Shown here piece by piece: positions 35,399 through 45,673 of a stretch of DNA of 64,000 nucleotides. A model generated the notes under the pieces. It saw only the letters and a program-made list of their open reading frames with translations. It did no database searches and was not told where the DNA came from. Every line of letters starts with the position of its first letter. Position 1 is the first letter of the stretch. Both the position numbers and the translations under genes were made by a program. Source of the stretch: Ectocarpus siliculosus (taxonomy: Eukaryota; Sar; Phaeophyceae; Ectocarpales; Ectocarpaceae); NCBI GenBank assembly GCA_000310025.1, contig FN649735.1, positions 1,612,222 through 1,676,221 of the forward strand, read 5' to 3'.

Positions 35399-35489
35399 GC
35401 CGCCGCCGCCGCCGCTGCTGCTGCTTCGCCGTACCCTTGACGCCGGTCCTGCTGGAACGCTGCCGGTACCGCTTTCTGCTGTCAAAAAG
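33241..35489. other. Region between ARP6 and the first confident SKI8 exon
   Basis: About 2.2 kb. It holds the ARP6 3' UTR, a poly-G run near 34,022-34,041, a perfect 10-base-stem hairpin at 34,269-34,297, an unrecognised open frame at 34,267-34,692, and a CTG/CCG tract at 35,363-35,428. The SKI8 promoter and start codon must lie here. Confidence 0.5.
35363..35428 (+). repeat. CTG/CCG tract at the 5' end of SKI8
   Basis: About twelve CTG units, then six CCG units, then CTG again, about 60 bases before the first conserved SKI8 codons. In the SKI8 frame it would read poly-Leu, poly-Pro, poly-Leu. It is either coding low complexity or, as elsewhere in the window, the 3' part of an intron. Confidence 0.85.
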
Positions 35490-38400
35490 TACCGGGCTAC
35501 GCATCGATCGGAGAACGCCCATGAGGAAGGAATCTGGAGTGTAGCTTGGACCGAAGCAGACAACATCCTGTCCGGGAGCGTTGACGAGCGCGCGAGAGTA
35601 TGGTGAGCGATTAACAGACAAGTAGTGCCAACAACACCTCCTCGATCGTACAGCTTTTAGAAGGAAAGCATACGCCGATCATCATGCGTTGTTTGCTGCG
35701 AAGCGTGTTCCACAACTCTCCCTTACGTCAGAGGAACTCAAGGACTTCAGACACGAAAGTTTACTGCTCCCGGTACGAGGCATTCACAACGGCAGTTCCA
35801 CGTTTGGCGACTGCTTTCATGTTGGTTGGCTGTTGACGCTCACAAATTCCGTTTCGCTCAACCGCGTAGGAATCCTGTGTCTGTAGTCCTCGTTATCGTC
35901 TCATGCCAGTTGCCGGGCGCTGGTGAAACCGGAGCAAGTTGCTCTCGCTGCGGACATTTTGGCAACGAAGTCAAAGTCGGCTGTAATTACATGGAGAGTG
36001 GCGGCTGCTTCCCTGGGAGGATAGTGTCCATTAGGGCCGTTAGGGTGTCCTCCGGAGCCCCCACCCTCCCACGCCTCCGTTTCGTCCGGGACAAGAAACC
36101 ATGGTAGAAACTGCGGTAGATATGCCTAGGGAACATTTGTCTGTGGAGTGTCCACAAACACAAGTCAAGCCCGTGGCACCGCTTCGCTGCACCCCCACCC
36201 CCTGTTTTGTTCTTCTTCCCTCGACATAGGTGTTCGGAGTTGGCCCCCGTGCACTCTCTCAACGGCCACCGTTTAGGGGTCTTGAGCGTTCGGGCATTCA
36301 ACCACGGCAAAGGTGAAGAGGCGTCGCTTGTTGCGGACACGCCGGAGTGGGGCGCGGGGCGCGCGTTGTGTTTGGCTGGGTGGTTGGGCGGACGGAGCAC
36401 GCCGGCGGCGGTAGGAAAAAGGAGGGTGGCAGGAAAAGGCAGTTGAGGCTTGAAGCCGTGAGGTGGAGGCTGAAACGGCTTGCTTGCTGCCGAATCTGTG
36501 AGGGAATCAATTGGTTCGAAACCATCGTTGGGCAGGGGTGGTTCCGCACACGCTTATCGAAGGGTCTTGGGGTATGTACCGGCTTGCGCTGAGGCTGCTC
36601 GGTTGAGGCCAAGTGCTTCCCGCGGTTCTCGGGGTGCACCTCGTCTAGCTTCGGTGCGGCACGTGAACACCGACCCATATCGTCGGCGCTTGCTTTCCTG
36701 TGCGCTCCCCTGAGTTTCGGCATTGTACCGTAGAATCCCAAGATCTCTCTCGAGTACGGTGCCCTGCCGCTTGGACCATCTCTCTCAAGTACACGGCAAC
36801 CCGCGACCCGCCCCCTGCCCACTTCTTCTCACACGCACACACACGAATACGTTCACGCACGGATCGTCCCGCCGATGCTTGCCCGTGACCCACAGAGGCG
36901 GTGTCAAGTTCGATAGATAGCTGCATCCGATTCTGGGACTTGGAGAGCGGGGAACAGACCGCTGTGGAGGAGCCGGGACCAGGTAAGGCGGCGAGGGCTA
37001 AACGTTACATGTACCCTGGCAGACGCTTCGCTTGGATATCCTGTACGGGGGGATGGGGAGGGGGGGGGGGGGGGGTACTCATAGTCGTGCATGCCGTAGT
37101 CGTTAGACCATTGACCTCGCACCCCTACAAAGACCGGGACGGAGCACGCCGGGTTCTCACCGGACCAGGCTCTCACATCACCAAGCGCGAAGCGCCGTGA
37201 GGTATTCGGCGAGTCGCATGAAGGGTGAGCTGCATCCTGCTAAGGGTGTTCGGCATCTTGTGCTTACTTGCTTGCCTACGGATGACAGCTGCGTATGACT
37301 TGATTTATTTTCTGCTGCTTTCACTTCCAGAGACAGCTGTAAGCGGTGTGTGACTGCCTCGAGGGTGCTTGACTAATATTAACACAACGTGCGATCATCC
37401 CCTTTGCGCGGAGTCAGGGTTCTCGACTCCGCACAACATAATCTACTCGACCACCATTCATGGTTACCGCAAAAAGAAAAAACTGAAGGCAAAAAAAAAA
37501 GCGCTAACCTGGTTGCCGAGCTCACGAAGTGATTGGTTTGTTTTACAACATCGCTGCCAAGCGACGAAAACCCAACCCCGATGGCAAACATCGGGGGGAT
37601 GGGGGGGGTTACTCATAGTCGTGCATGCCGTAGTCGTTAGACTATTGACCTCGCACCCCTACGAAGCCGGGACGGAGCACGCCTGGTTCGCGCCGGACCA
37701 GGCTCTGACATCACCAAGCGCGAAGCGCCGTGAGGTATTCGGCGAGTCGCATGAAGGGTGCGCTGCATCCTGCTGAGAGTGTTCGGCATCCTGTGCTTAC
37801 TTCCTTGCATACGGGTGACAGCTGTGTATGACTTAATTTATTTTCTGGTGCTTTCGCTTCCAGAGACAGTTGTAAGCACTTTGCAACTGTCTCGAGGGTG
37901 CTTGGCCAATTTAACACAACGTGGTGCGATCATCCCCTTTGCGCGGGGTGAGGGTTCTCGACCCCGCACAATAATCTACTCGACCACCATTCATTGTTAC
38001 CGCAAAAAAAAAAAGCCAAACGGGAGGGTGTTATTGTTGTTGCTGATTTCGTTCTTGTTGTTGTTGTCGGTGGTGGTGTGTTGGTAGTGTTGGTGTGGTT
38101 GCTGCTGTTGCTGCTGTTGGTGATGTTGTCGTTGGTATTGTTGTTGTCTTGCCTCTCATTCATCCCGGCATGCATGCTATGCTTGTCGTTCGTCTTCGTT
38201 CTCTTGTCTTCCTCTGCCGATTCGTGCCTTTTTACTCGCCCCATCAATGTACATATGGCCGTTACCGTGACAATCCAACCAGCACAACCAGTCATGTACG
38301 TCGNNNNNNNNNNNNNNNNNNNNNNNNNNNNNNNNNNNNNNNNNNNNNNNNNNNNNNNNNNNNNNNNNNNNNNNNNNNNNNNNNNNNNNNNNNNNNNNNN

Positions 38401-41400
38401 NNNNNNNNNNNNNNNNNNNNNNNNNNNNNNNNNNNNNNNNNNNNNNNNNNNNNNNNNNNNNNNNNNNNNNNNNNNNNNNNNNNNNNNNNNNNNNNNNNNN
38501 NNNNNNNNNNNNNNNNNNNNNNNNNNNNNNNNNNNNNNNNNNNNNNNNNNNNNNNNNNNNNNNNNNNNNNNNNNNNNNNNNNNNNNNNNNNNNNNNNNNN
38601 NNNNNNNNNNNNNNNNNNNNNNNNNNNNNNNNNNNNNNCGTAGCTGTCATCCGTACGTAAGGAAGTAAGCACAAGATGCCGAACACCCTTAGCAGGATGC
38701 AGCTCACCCTTCATGCGACTCGCCAAATACCTCACGGCGCTTCGCGCTTGGTGATGTGAGAGCCTGGTCCGGTGAGAACCCGGCGTGCTCCGTCCCGGCT
38801 TTGTAGGGATGCGAGGTCAATGGTCAAACGACTACGGCATGCACGACTATGAGTACACCCCCCCCCCCCCCCTCCCTCTCTCCGCCTTTTTGCTTTTTTT
38901 TTCTCCCCATAACGTTTTCCTATGGCAGTGGAGGCGTGGACGTTGGCGGTGAGCACGGACGACAAGCTCCTGGCGTCGGGAACACAGAAGGGATCCGTCA
39001 ACCTCTGGGCTTTGGATGGGCACAAAAAGGTAACCAGACAGCGGCATGGGCGGATTGACCGTACCCCTGGATAGATAACCCCCCAACCCACCTGTGTCTC
39101 GCCTGCTTGGTTGCTACCCAATGAGGCGCGACTTGCTGTTGTGGCATGCGGGTACAGGTATCGCCGCCGCCATGTTTGGCGGGTAGGTTAGACTTGATTT
39201 TCTACACGTGCTCACCGCCAGAGATGTGGTGATATATATGGCTGACCCCGAGTGGGATATATAAGAGTCGACACGCACGCAACCGGGGCTACGGGTCCGA
39301 CAAAGAGGGGTAGGTGGTTGTCATGGGAATGAAGCCCAGTGGCAACGCGGGGGTTCGACTGCGGCCTCAAACAAGATTGAGAGTTGTGCGCTCATCTCCT
39401 TACGTCGCCGCGAGAGCGGGGATGTAAACTCCGGGTGCAGCGGAAGGATTGGTGTTCCTGAGTTGAAAAGTCAATTTTTGAATAGAGCGTCTTGCTTGTT
39501 AGCTCGCATCCTCGGCCATCCGGTAGTCTTGGGGATGGTATGTGAAATCTTTTTTTTTCATGGGTCGAGGGCTTGGACTTGTTCATCGACCGCATCTACT
39601 AAATACTACTGCTGCTGTTTTATGCGTGTCTCGATGTGGTATGAAAACGAGGGTTTTGTTTAGGAGATGCTTGGGCGTGGAATGTCCTCAAGGAATGACA
39701 TCCGAACAGGTATTCTCCCCAGATCCGGTCACAACTATCTGCCTGTCAACGCCATGTTGTGTCGCGATGTATCCCGCCAAGATATACCGCACCGTGCGAC
39801 GCCCGTTCCAGGGGCGAAACGCCTCGACCACGCTGCCGTCCTGTCTCGCCTAAGTGTCGTGTTACGCTAACGCTTGAGTTTGTGTGTTGGTGGTGGGGCA
39901 GGTGGCATCGATGGAAACGAGAGACAAGTTCGTGATGAGCGTGGCGTTCAGCCCCGACAACAAGTACCTGGCCTCGGGGGGACTGGACGGGTTGGTCAAC
40001 ATCTTCGATGTCGAAGTGAGCTTGTGTTTAGGCAAGACAACATATAGGCGAGCCGTTGTGTCCAGCACTCTTTGCCGCGGTGGTGGGGGATTAGTACTCA
40101 TAGTGGGGCTGGCCGCAGTCGTTTGACCGTTGAACTCGCGTCCCTACAAAGCCGGGACGGAGCACGCCGGGTTCTCACCGGACCAGGCTCTCACATCACC
40201 AAGCGCGAAGCGCCATGAGGTATTCGGCAAGTCGCATGGGGGGTGCGCTGCATCCTGCTGAGGGTGTTCGGCATCTTGTGCTTACTTGCTTGCGTACGGA
40301 TGACAGCTGGGTACGACTTGATTTATTTTCTGGTGCTTTCACTTCCGTAGACAGCTGTTTTTCTGGTGCTTTCACTTCCGTAGACAGCCGTAAGCACTGT
40401 GTAACTGCCTAGAGTGTGCTTGACCAATTGGACACAACTGTGCGATCATCCCCCTTGCGCGAAGTGAGGGTTCTCGACCCCGCACAACATGATCTATTAT
40501 CTCGACCATTTTGTCGGACGAACCTACTCAAGCCTCGGCTACTGAACACACCAAGCTGAGGATGGGTAGGAAAACGGTACTTGTTGTGGCTGGCGCGGGA
40601 TGTAAATCCACGACCACCTGCCCAAATGTTGACCCCAGCTAACCAGGAGATAATGAACGGCTTTATGCTCAACGGAAACGAACAGGGGGGGAACGGTAGT
40701 TGCGGCCTACTCAAACGATGACGCTTTGGCCTGTGTTTGTAATGAAATATACAAGGACAACCAGCTATTGCCCCCCCCCACCACTATCCGCCTCCGGCCG
40801 CTGCCGCGACCATCGCCATTAGCAAGCTAAGCTGCACCAAAAGCTGGAGGGCCACGCGATGCCCATCCGCAGCCTGTGCTTTTCAGCGGACGGCTCGCTG
40901 CTCTTCACGGCGTCGGACGACATGCGGGTCAACGTCTACGATGTGTGAGTTCTAAGCGAAACAAGCTCGCTTTTTTGTGTTCGACGCACGGGACGCGTCT
41001 TTAGTGTTACCTAGGTGCTCGCGGTGCAGTCGCTGCCGGTGTTGGTGTTGTTTTGCCCATGCTGCGCTCCGGTGCTGCTGTTTTTCGGGTGGCTTTCCTC
41101 TTCGTCTGTGCTTGTACTGGGTTTGGCCTGTAGGTGTTTTCTGTGTTTGTGCTGGTGTTTGATGTTGACTCTCCTGTCTCTCTCGCGCTCTGTCTGTCTG
41201 TTTGTATGTCTGTCTGTCTGACTGTCTGTCTGTCTCACCCCCCCCCCCCCCCTCCGCCCTCCTCTCTCTCGCTCTCTCTCTCTCTCCGTCTCTCTACATC
41301 TCGTCTCTCTCTGCTCCTCCCCTCTCCAATGTATATCGATGTCGTACCCAACAGGAAGAACACGAGTCTGGTGGCGTCCTTCACGGGACACACGTCGTGG

Positions 41401-42419
41401 GTGCTGAGCGTGGACTGCTGTCCAGACGGTCGGCACTTCGCCACAGGGTATGCACCTTCTCCCCCTCCTCCTCATCCTGCTGTTGCTGCTGCTGTTGTTC
41501 GCTGTACGCATCCCTTACCTGAAAAGCCGTGGGTCACGTCATACCCGAAGGAAAGCGAAGCTTGGTTCGCGCCGTCACACACATACACGCATGCGCGCGA
41601 AAAGGGGGGGGGGGGGGGGTTGCATGTGCTTCAGAGCGATTCATTCCAAGCACCAAATAGTGTACCTGTGACAACGACAGGCGTCTTCGTCGGTTGGACC
41701 GGTGCAGGCGTTACAGGGCACACTTGGCAGAGATCGGAACGATTATTTGTGTCAAGGCAGCAAGATATCGAAAGCACGTGTGTTCCCTCTCGCTGCGCCT
41801 GCCCACGTTCTCGTGTGCTTGATGTTTTCGGCTGATTGTTGGAACACCACAGGGGAAGCGACCAAACGGTTAAGATCTGGGATATGGCCGCCAAGGAATG
41901 CGTCCACACCTTCGACTCGGCACACAACAACCAGGTCTGTTCACACGCCCGCGTTTGCATGCCTCCGTTCGTTCTGTGAAGATTCGATGGCCTTGACGCC
42001 TTGTGATATGTTCGTGTTTTCGATCATTTTTCTCCCGTTTGAAGTGAATGCGGGCAAAATAAGTAGGGTCCCGGCTTGCACTCATGCACCTTTTCACCAT
42101 CATCAGCAGAAAATGTAGCCCTGTTATGTTATATTGGCTTCTCTGTTGTTGTGTGAATGCGAGCATGATTTCGCCAGTGGGTTTCCTGACGTTCGACTTT
42201 TGTTCTCGGCGTGCTCTCTGCGAGACCCAACAAACAACGCCCTCTCTGACCTTTTGTATCATTCTGCTTGCTCATTCTGGTGGCGGTGGGCGTTCCTTCG
42301 TTGGCCGTGGCGTCGTCCGCTGTCGTTAGGTGTGGAGCGTGGCGTACAGCCCAGCGGGGGATAAACTCGTGTCCGGCTGCGATGACGGAGTGCTGCAGGT
42401 CTTCGAGAAGGCAGCATGA
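35490..42419 (+). CDS. SKI8: SKI8/WDR61/VIP3 WD40-repeat protein (Ski and Paf1 complexes)
   Basis: A seven-bladed WD40 propeller shared by the Ski complex (cytoplasmic exosome cofactor) and, in animals and plants, the Paf1 transcription elongation complex. Exons: 35490-35602, 36230-36312, 36896-36982, 38929-39029, 39902-40015, 40823-40944, 41355-41447, 41853-41934, 42330-42419 (TGA). All joins agree in phase. Blades are seen at [27 protein letters not shown] with [98 protein letters not shown] with [18 protein letters not shown], and [31 protein letters not shown] and GHTSWVLSV are nearly identical to human WDR61. The start is unresolved: in-frame ATGs at 35316 and 35361 precede a poly-Leu/Pro stretch, or a short upstream exon may splice to 35490. 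Confidence 0.92.
37061..37475 (-). mobile_element. SINE-like element, copy 1, in SKI8 intron 3
   Basis: About 400 bases. On the + strand it starts with a G-run and a block containing GTGCATGCCGTAGTCG and TTAGACCATTGACC. It continues through AGCGCGAAGCGCC and GGATGACAGCT to TTCTCGACTCCGC and a short A-run. The last ~100 bases on the - strand (ending poly-C) resemble the LINE tail at 62,898. No coding capacity is evident. Confidence 0.85.
37602..38013 (-). mobile_element. SINE-like element, copy 2, in SKI8 intron 3
   Basis: A full-length relative of copy 1 in the same orientation, about 125 bases downstream of it, with the same G-run start, internal blocks and A-run end. Differences are scattered substitutions, so it is an independent insertion or an old duplication. 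Confidence 0.85.
38304..38638. other. Assembly gap (run of N)
   Basis: 335 unresolved bases inside SKI8 intron 3. A reverse-oriented repeat copy starts right at its 3' side, so the gap probably reflects the assembler failing in repeated DNA. Open frames crossing it are meaningless. Confidence 0.99.
38639..38872 (+). mobile_element. SINE-like element, copy 3 (partial, inverted), in SKI8 intron 3
   Basis: It matches the tail part of copies 1 and 2 in reverse complement and ends in a C-run at 38,858-38,872, about 57 bases before the exon 4 acceptor (38928). Its 5' part is lost in the N gap. With copies 1 and 2 it makes an inverted-repeat arrangement around the gap. Confidence 0.85.
40083..40510 (-). 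mobile_element. SINE-like element, copy 4, in SKI8 intron 5
   Basis: A more diverged relative of copies 1-3, in the orientation of copies 1 and 2. It has an internal tandem duplication of about 32 bases near 40,334-40,388 (the TTCTGGTGCTTTCACTTCCG block appears twice). Confidence 0.85.
41176..41310 (+). repeat. TCTG/CT microsatellite with a C-run in a SKI8 intron
   Basis: TGTC-type tetranucleotides, a run of about 14 C, then CT dinucleotides, all pyrimidine-rich on the sense strand. It ends about 45 bases before the acceptor at 41,354. Confidence 0.9.
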
Positions 42420-43849
42420 CTCGGCCTTTGATGTATCCGTAAACATGTTGCTGCGTGGTGGGAGTTGTGTAAAATATTGTAGCTTAGAAAAGAAGGTGTG
42501 AAAAGAGGGAAACATCGTCGACGTACTCTGGAGAGATGGAGCACCCTTGGTGAAGGTAATGCGGTAGTAGCCGGAACCCGACCGCCCGGCCGTGGGTCGG
42601 TTATTTTACCTCCTCAATATTTCCTGTGACTTCTCTGACGCGGGCGAACCGCCTCCGCCGCGACGTAACAGCAGTTTCACGAATTCGAACAATGTTCTTG
42701 GTCCCTCATCATTCATGGTGTATGTTCTTTTTTTCCATCGGCGTTTCGAAGACATGAACACCTACATGTCGTGTGTAGCGGGAATCAAATCCCGCTATCC
42801 TTCCACCTAAATCAGACATCTCACCTCGACGCCAATGTGAAAAGAGGGTATCATCCGGTCGACAGGCAGCAGGCGTTCGGGAGATGGGACCCTATTTGCA
42901 ATCGTCACCTCTCCACGGATGCAATATTTGTAACATTAGGTTTGATTTCCTGCGAGGAAATGGTCATGTGGCGAAGGGGGCCAAGGTTCGAAAACGGGTG
43001 GGCGGGGCAACCCGGATTGGATGGGGTCGCGCCGCAGTGTTACCCTGGAGGCGATTGCTTTAGTTTGAAGCTGTGCTGACAGAAGGCAGGCAGGTACATA
43101 AGTACAGGGTGGTTGTGTCGGCCAACGCATCTCGTTTCCAAACCGACGGCGCGGCTACCGCTACCCCGCCGATGTTTCTTCGTCCTTCCGTAAAAAGTGT
43201 CTCCCATCATGTACACGCATAAAAGTCCTCAGTGTACTACACGTATAATATTGTACAGCAGTAGTTTTGCAAGCCGGTTGTTGCTGCGCCCCCCGTTTGA
43301 AAACTGGGCAAGATTGCGCGGTCCCTTTCGAACGCCCAGCCCGGAGAGAGCGCAAACCGGAATTGTGCACAACAATGGGACAGCAGATACACAGAATTGT
43401 TGAGTCCACAGTTGAGTCCACAGGACACGGCGACATCGACTGCCTGCAGTGAAGGAAGGAAGGCGAGGCATTTTTTGGAGTACGCGGGATCTTCAGGACG
43501 TCGATTTTATTCGTGCGAGGAATCCACCCAAATCGGGGGTTTTTTTAACGAGACCCCTCTGCTCTCTGCTTCCAACTCTGTTCCACAGTCCGCACTTATA
43601 AAAGTTTGTTAGCTCTTAATAAACGAACTACCCCGGTATGGTCGTATGGTCTGCTACGATCCCACGAAGAGACCAACCAAACAGCCGAGAGGCCCGGAAG
43701 ATCCGCCAACGAACCCAAGAAAAACGATCTTCCAGATGTGGCGTCATGTGCGGCATTTTTCGGAGATGAATTTCGGAGATCGGAGGCATGACGCCCAGTG
43801 TTGAACTTTGACCGGCACTTTTGACCCCTATGGAAGGGACACAGCAAAA
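42420..43849. other. Intergenic region between SKI8 and the duplicated amine oxidase unit
   Basis: About 1.4 kb. Apart from the SKI8 3' UTR I see no supportable gene. A short inverted repeat (AGCGGGAATCAAATCCCGCT) lies near 42,778-42,797. It resembles a stem-loop but lacks the arms of a tRNA. Confidence 0.45.
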
Positions 43850-43995
43850 AGAGTCAAAGAGTAGCTGGGAGCACGGCTATCCACGGTGCCCGCACGGCCT
43901 TCATCACTAAGGACTCTACCTTAGGCGTCTCCGCGGGCGGCAAGTGCCCGTTCAGACAGCAGGCTTTCCTCCCTTCTCAAAGAGGCAGAAAGAAC

Positions 43996-45580
43996 ATGTT
44001 GCCTCCCCATCCCCTCGATCAGCTCAGGTGAGCACGGCTGCTGTTCTGTACACGTCCCATGGGTTACACAGGGAAGCGGTGATATTGGATTGTCCAGAGA
44101 GAATGGTCACGAGACTCGGCGGTTGGATCACCGACAGGAGGTAAAATGTGTGCTCACGCTCCTGTTGCCCTAATTTGTATTCAACCCGGCTGCTGTTGCT
44201 GTGCTGTTCTGATCACTGATAGCGCCGCCGAGATAACGGCCGTGGCAACAGCGATCAAGGAGAGCGATTATGACGGGAAGCCGGAGGGCCCCGCCGCGCC
44301 TCGCTTCAACGCCATCACGCTGGCCGAGCCTGCCAAAGCCGACCTCTTAGAAGCCTCCCTCGTGTGTCCCAGGAAGGCCCAGGTATGCATGTACGCACTG
44401 GCTCCATTTTACCCCAGAAGTGTAACTGCCCGCCGGTGGGGCGCGTATCTCTGAATCGTATCAATTACCGTTTCATACGAGCGGGCCGGCCTATTGGGAG
44501 GTTTTCGCACCCATCGGAGGAAGCTCACCGGGTGCATCGCTGGGTGTTGTCGCTAGAGCGGGGGTGCGAAAACATCGAAATATTACCTTGCTTCGGGCAT
44601 ATGTAGTCTAAGATTGATTGTGTACTTCCGGCTATGCGGGCACCTGGTTGGTCTGTAACGGTTATTCGATGACATCGGCGTTTAATTGTGTGTGTGTGCA
44701 CCTTGCTCCGAATCCCATTTTGTACCGCAAAGCTGTTGGTAAGCTGGTACCCGCACGCCGCTACGGTGTTATTCAGTACCTATCGGGGTCATCGCACTGG
44801 AGTACCTGCACAGAAGCACCGGGATGCGAGTACAGAACACCGTATCACGAGTATGGCCGCTATGGTGTACTCGGCGTCGCAAGTATCCAGGTTATCGCAA
44901 CGGGCGTACCTTCGAAAAACTACACGACAAAGAAAGTACATGTATTTCCGCAGCAGTGCCGAGGTTCCCACCCGTCTTGGTTTTGGCACCGCGCCGGGAA
45001 TGCGATAAAAAGCTAAGAGAGCAACGGAAAATGTGATCGCACCCAGTTCATTCACTCGTAGGCTACGTCACGCGTGAAGCAGGCCTCCTGTCCTGCGGCT
45101 GCTGCACAGCATTTCACCGCTGCCGCGCTTACAAGACCCGGGAGATATTTCCGTATAGATGGTGTTGCTCCGACCCCCCCCCAGTGGGAAGGCGATGGCG
45201 CGCCGGCAAAAGCACGCTTGCAAAAGTCTGTCTTCTTTCCATCCAAACTCTACCATATAAATTTCTCGTACTATTGAGTTCGACGCCATCTACATTCGAT
45301 GCCGCACACTACGCTCCTTGAAAGGTAATATTCATGTGTTCGGAATCTACGGCTGCGTACGAGGCGCTCGTGGAGATCATGTCAGCGGCCGGCAGCGATC
45401 CGCCTGTGGCTGCGGTGGTTTCATGCAAGCCGCTGGGCCAAGGCTTTCAGCCGCTGCTGTCGCCCGACGATTGCGATCTTGCGGAGAAGATCGTCAAGCT
45501 TGACGCCGGGGTGGCAAAGCTGCTGGAGGAGCGATACGGCATAACGGACATCGGTGAGAGAGAGACTGAGAGAGAGAGAG

Positions 45581-45621
<41 letters not shown>

Positions 45622-45624
45622 CAC

Positions 45625-45673
<49 letters not shown>

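Noticed and set aside
37994-38735. Open frames crossing the N run
   Set aside because: Most of their length is undetermined sequence and the remainder is repeat DNA.
39296-39440. Possible tRNA-derived SINE with GGGGGTTCGACTGC as a B box, in a SKI8 intron
   Set aside because: The B-box match is partial, no A box at proper distance and no second copy in the window.
42778-42797. tRNA-like stem near AATCAAATCCCGCT
   Set aside because: Only one short arm pairs; no acceptor stem, D-arm or anticodon arm could be placed around it.
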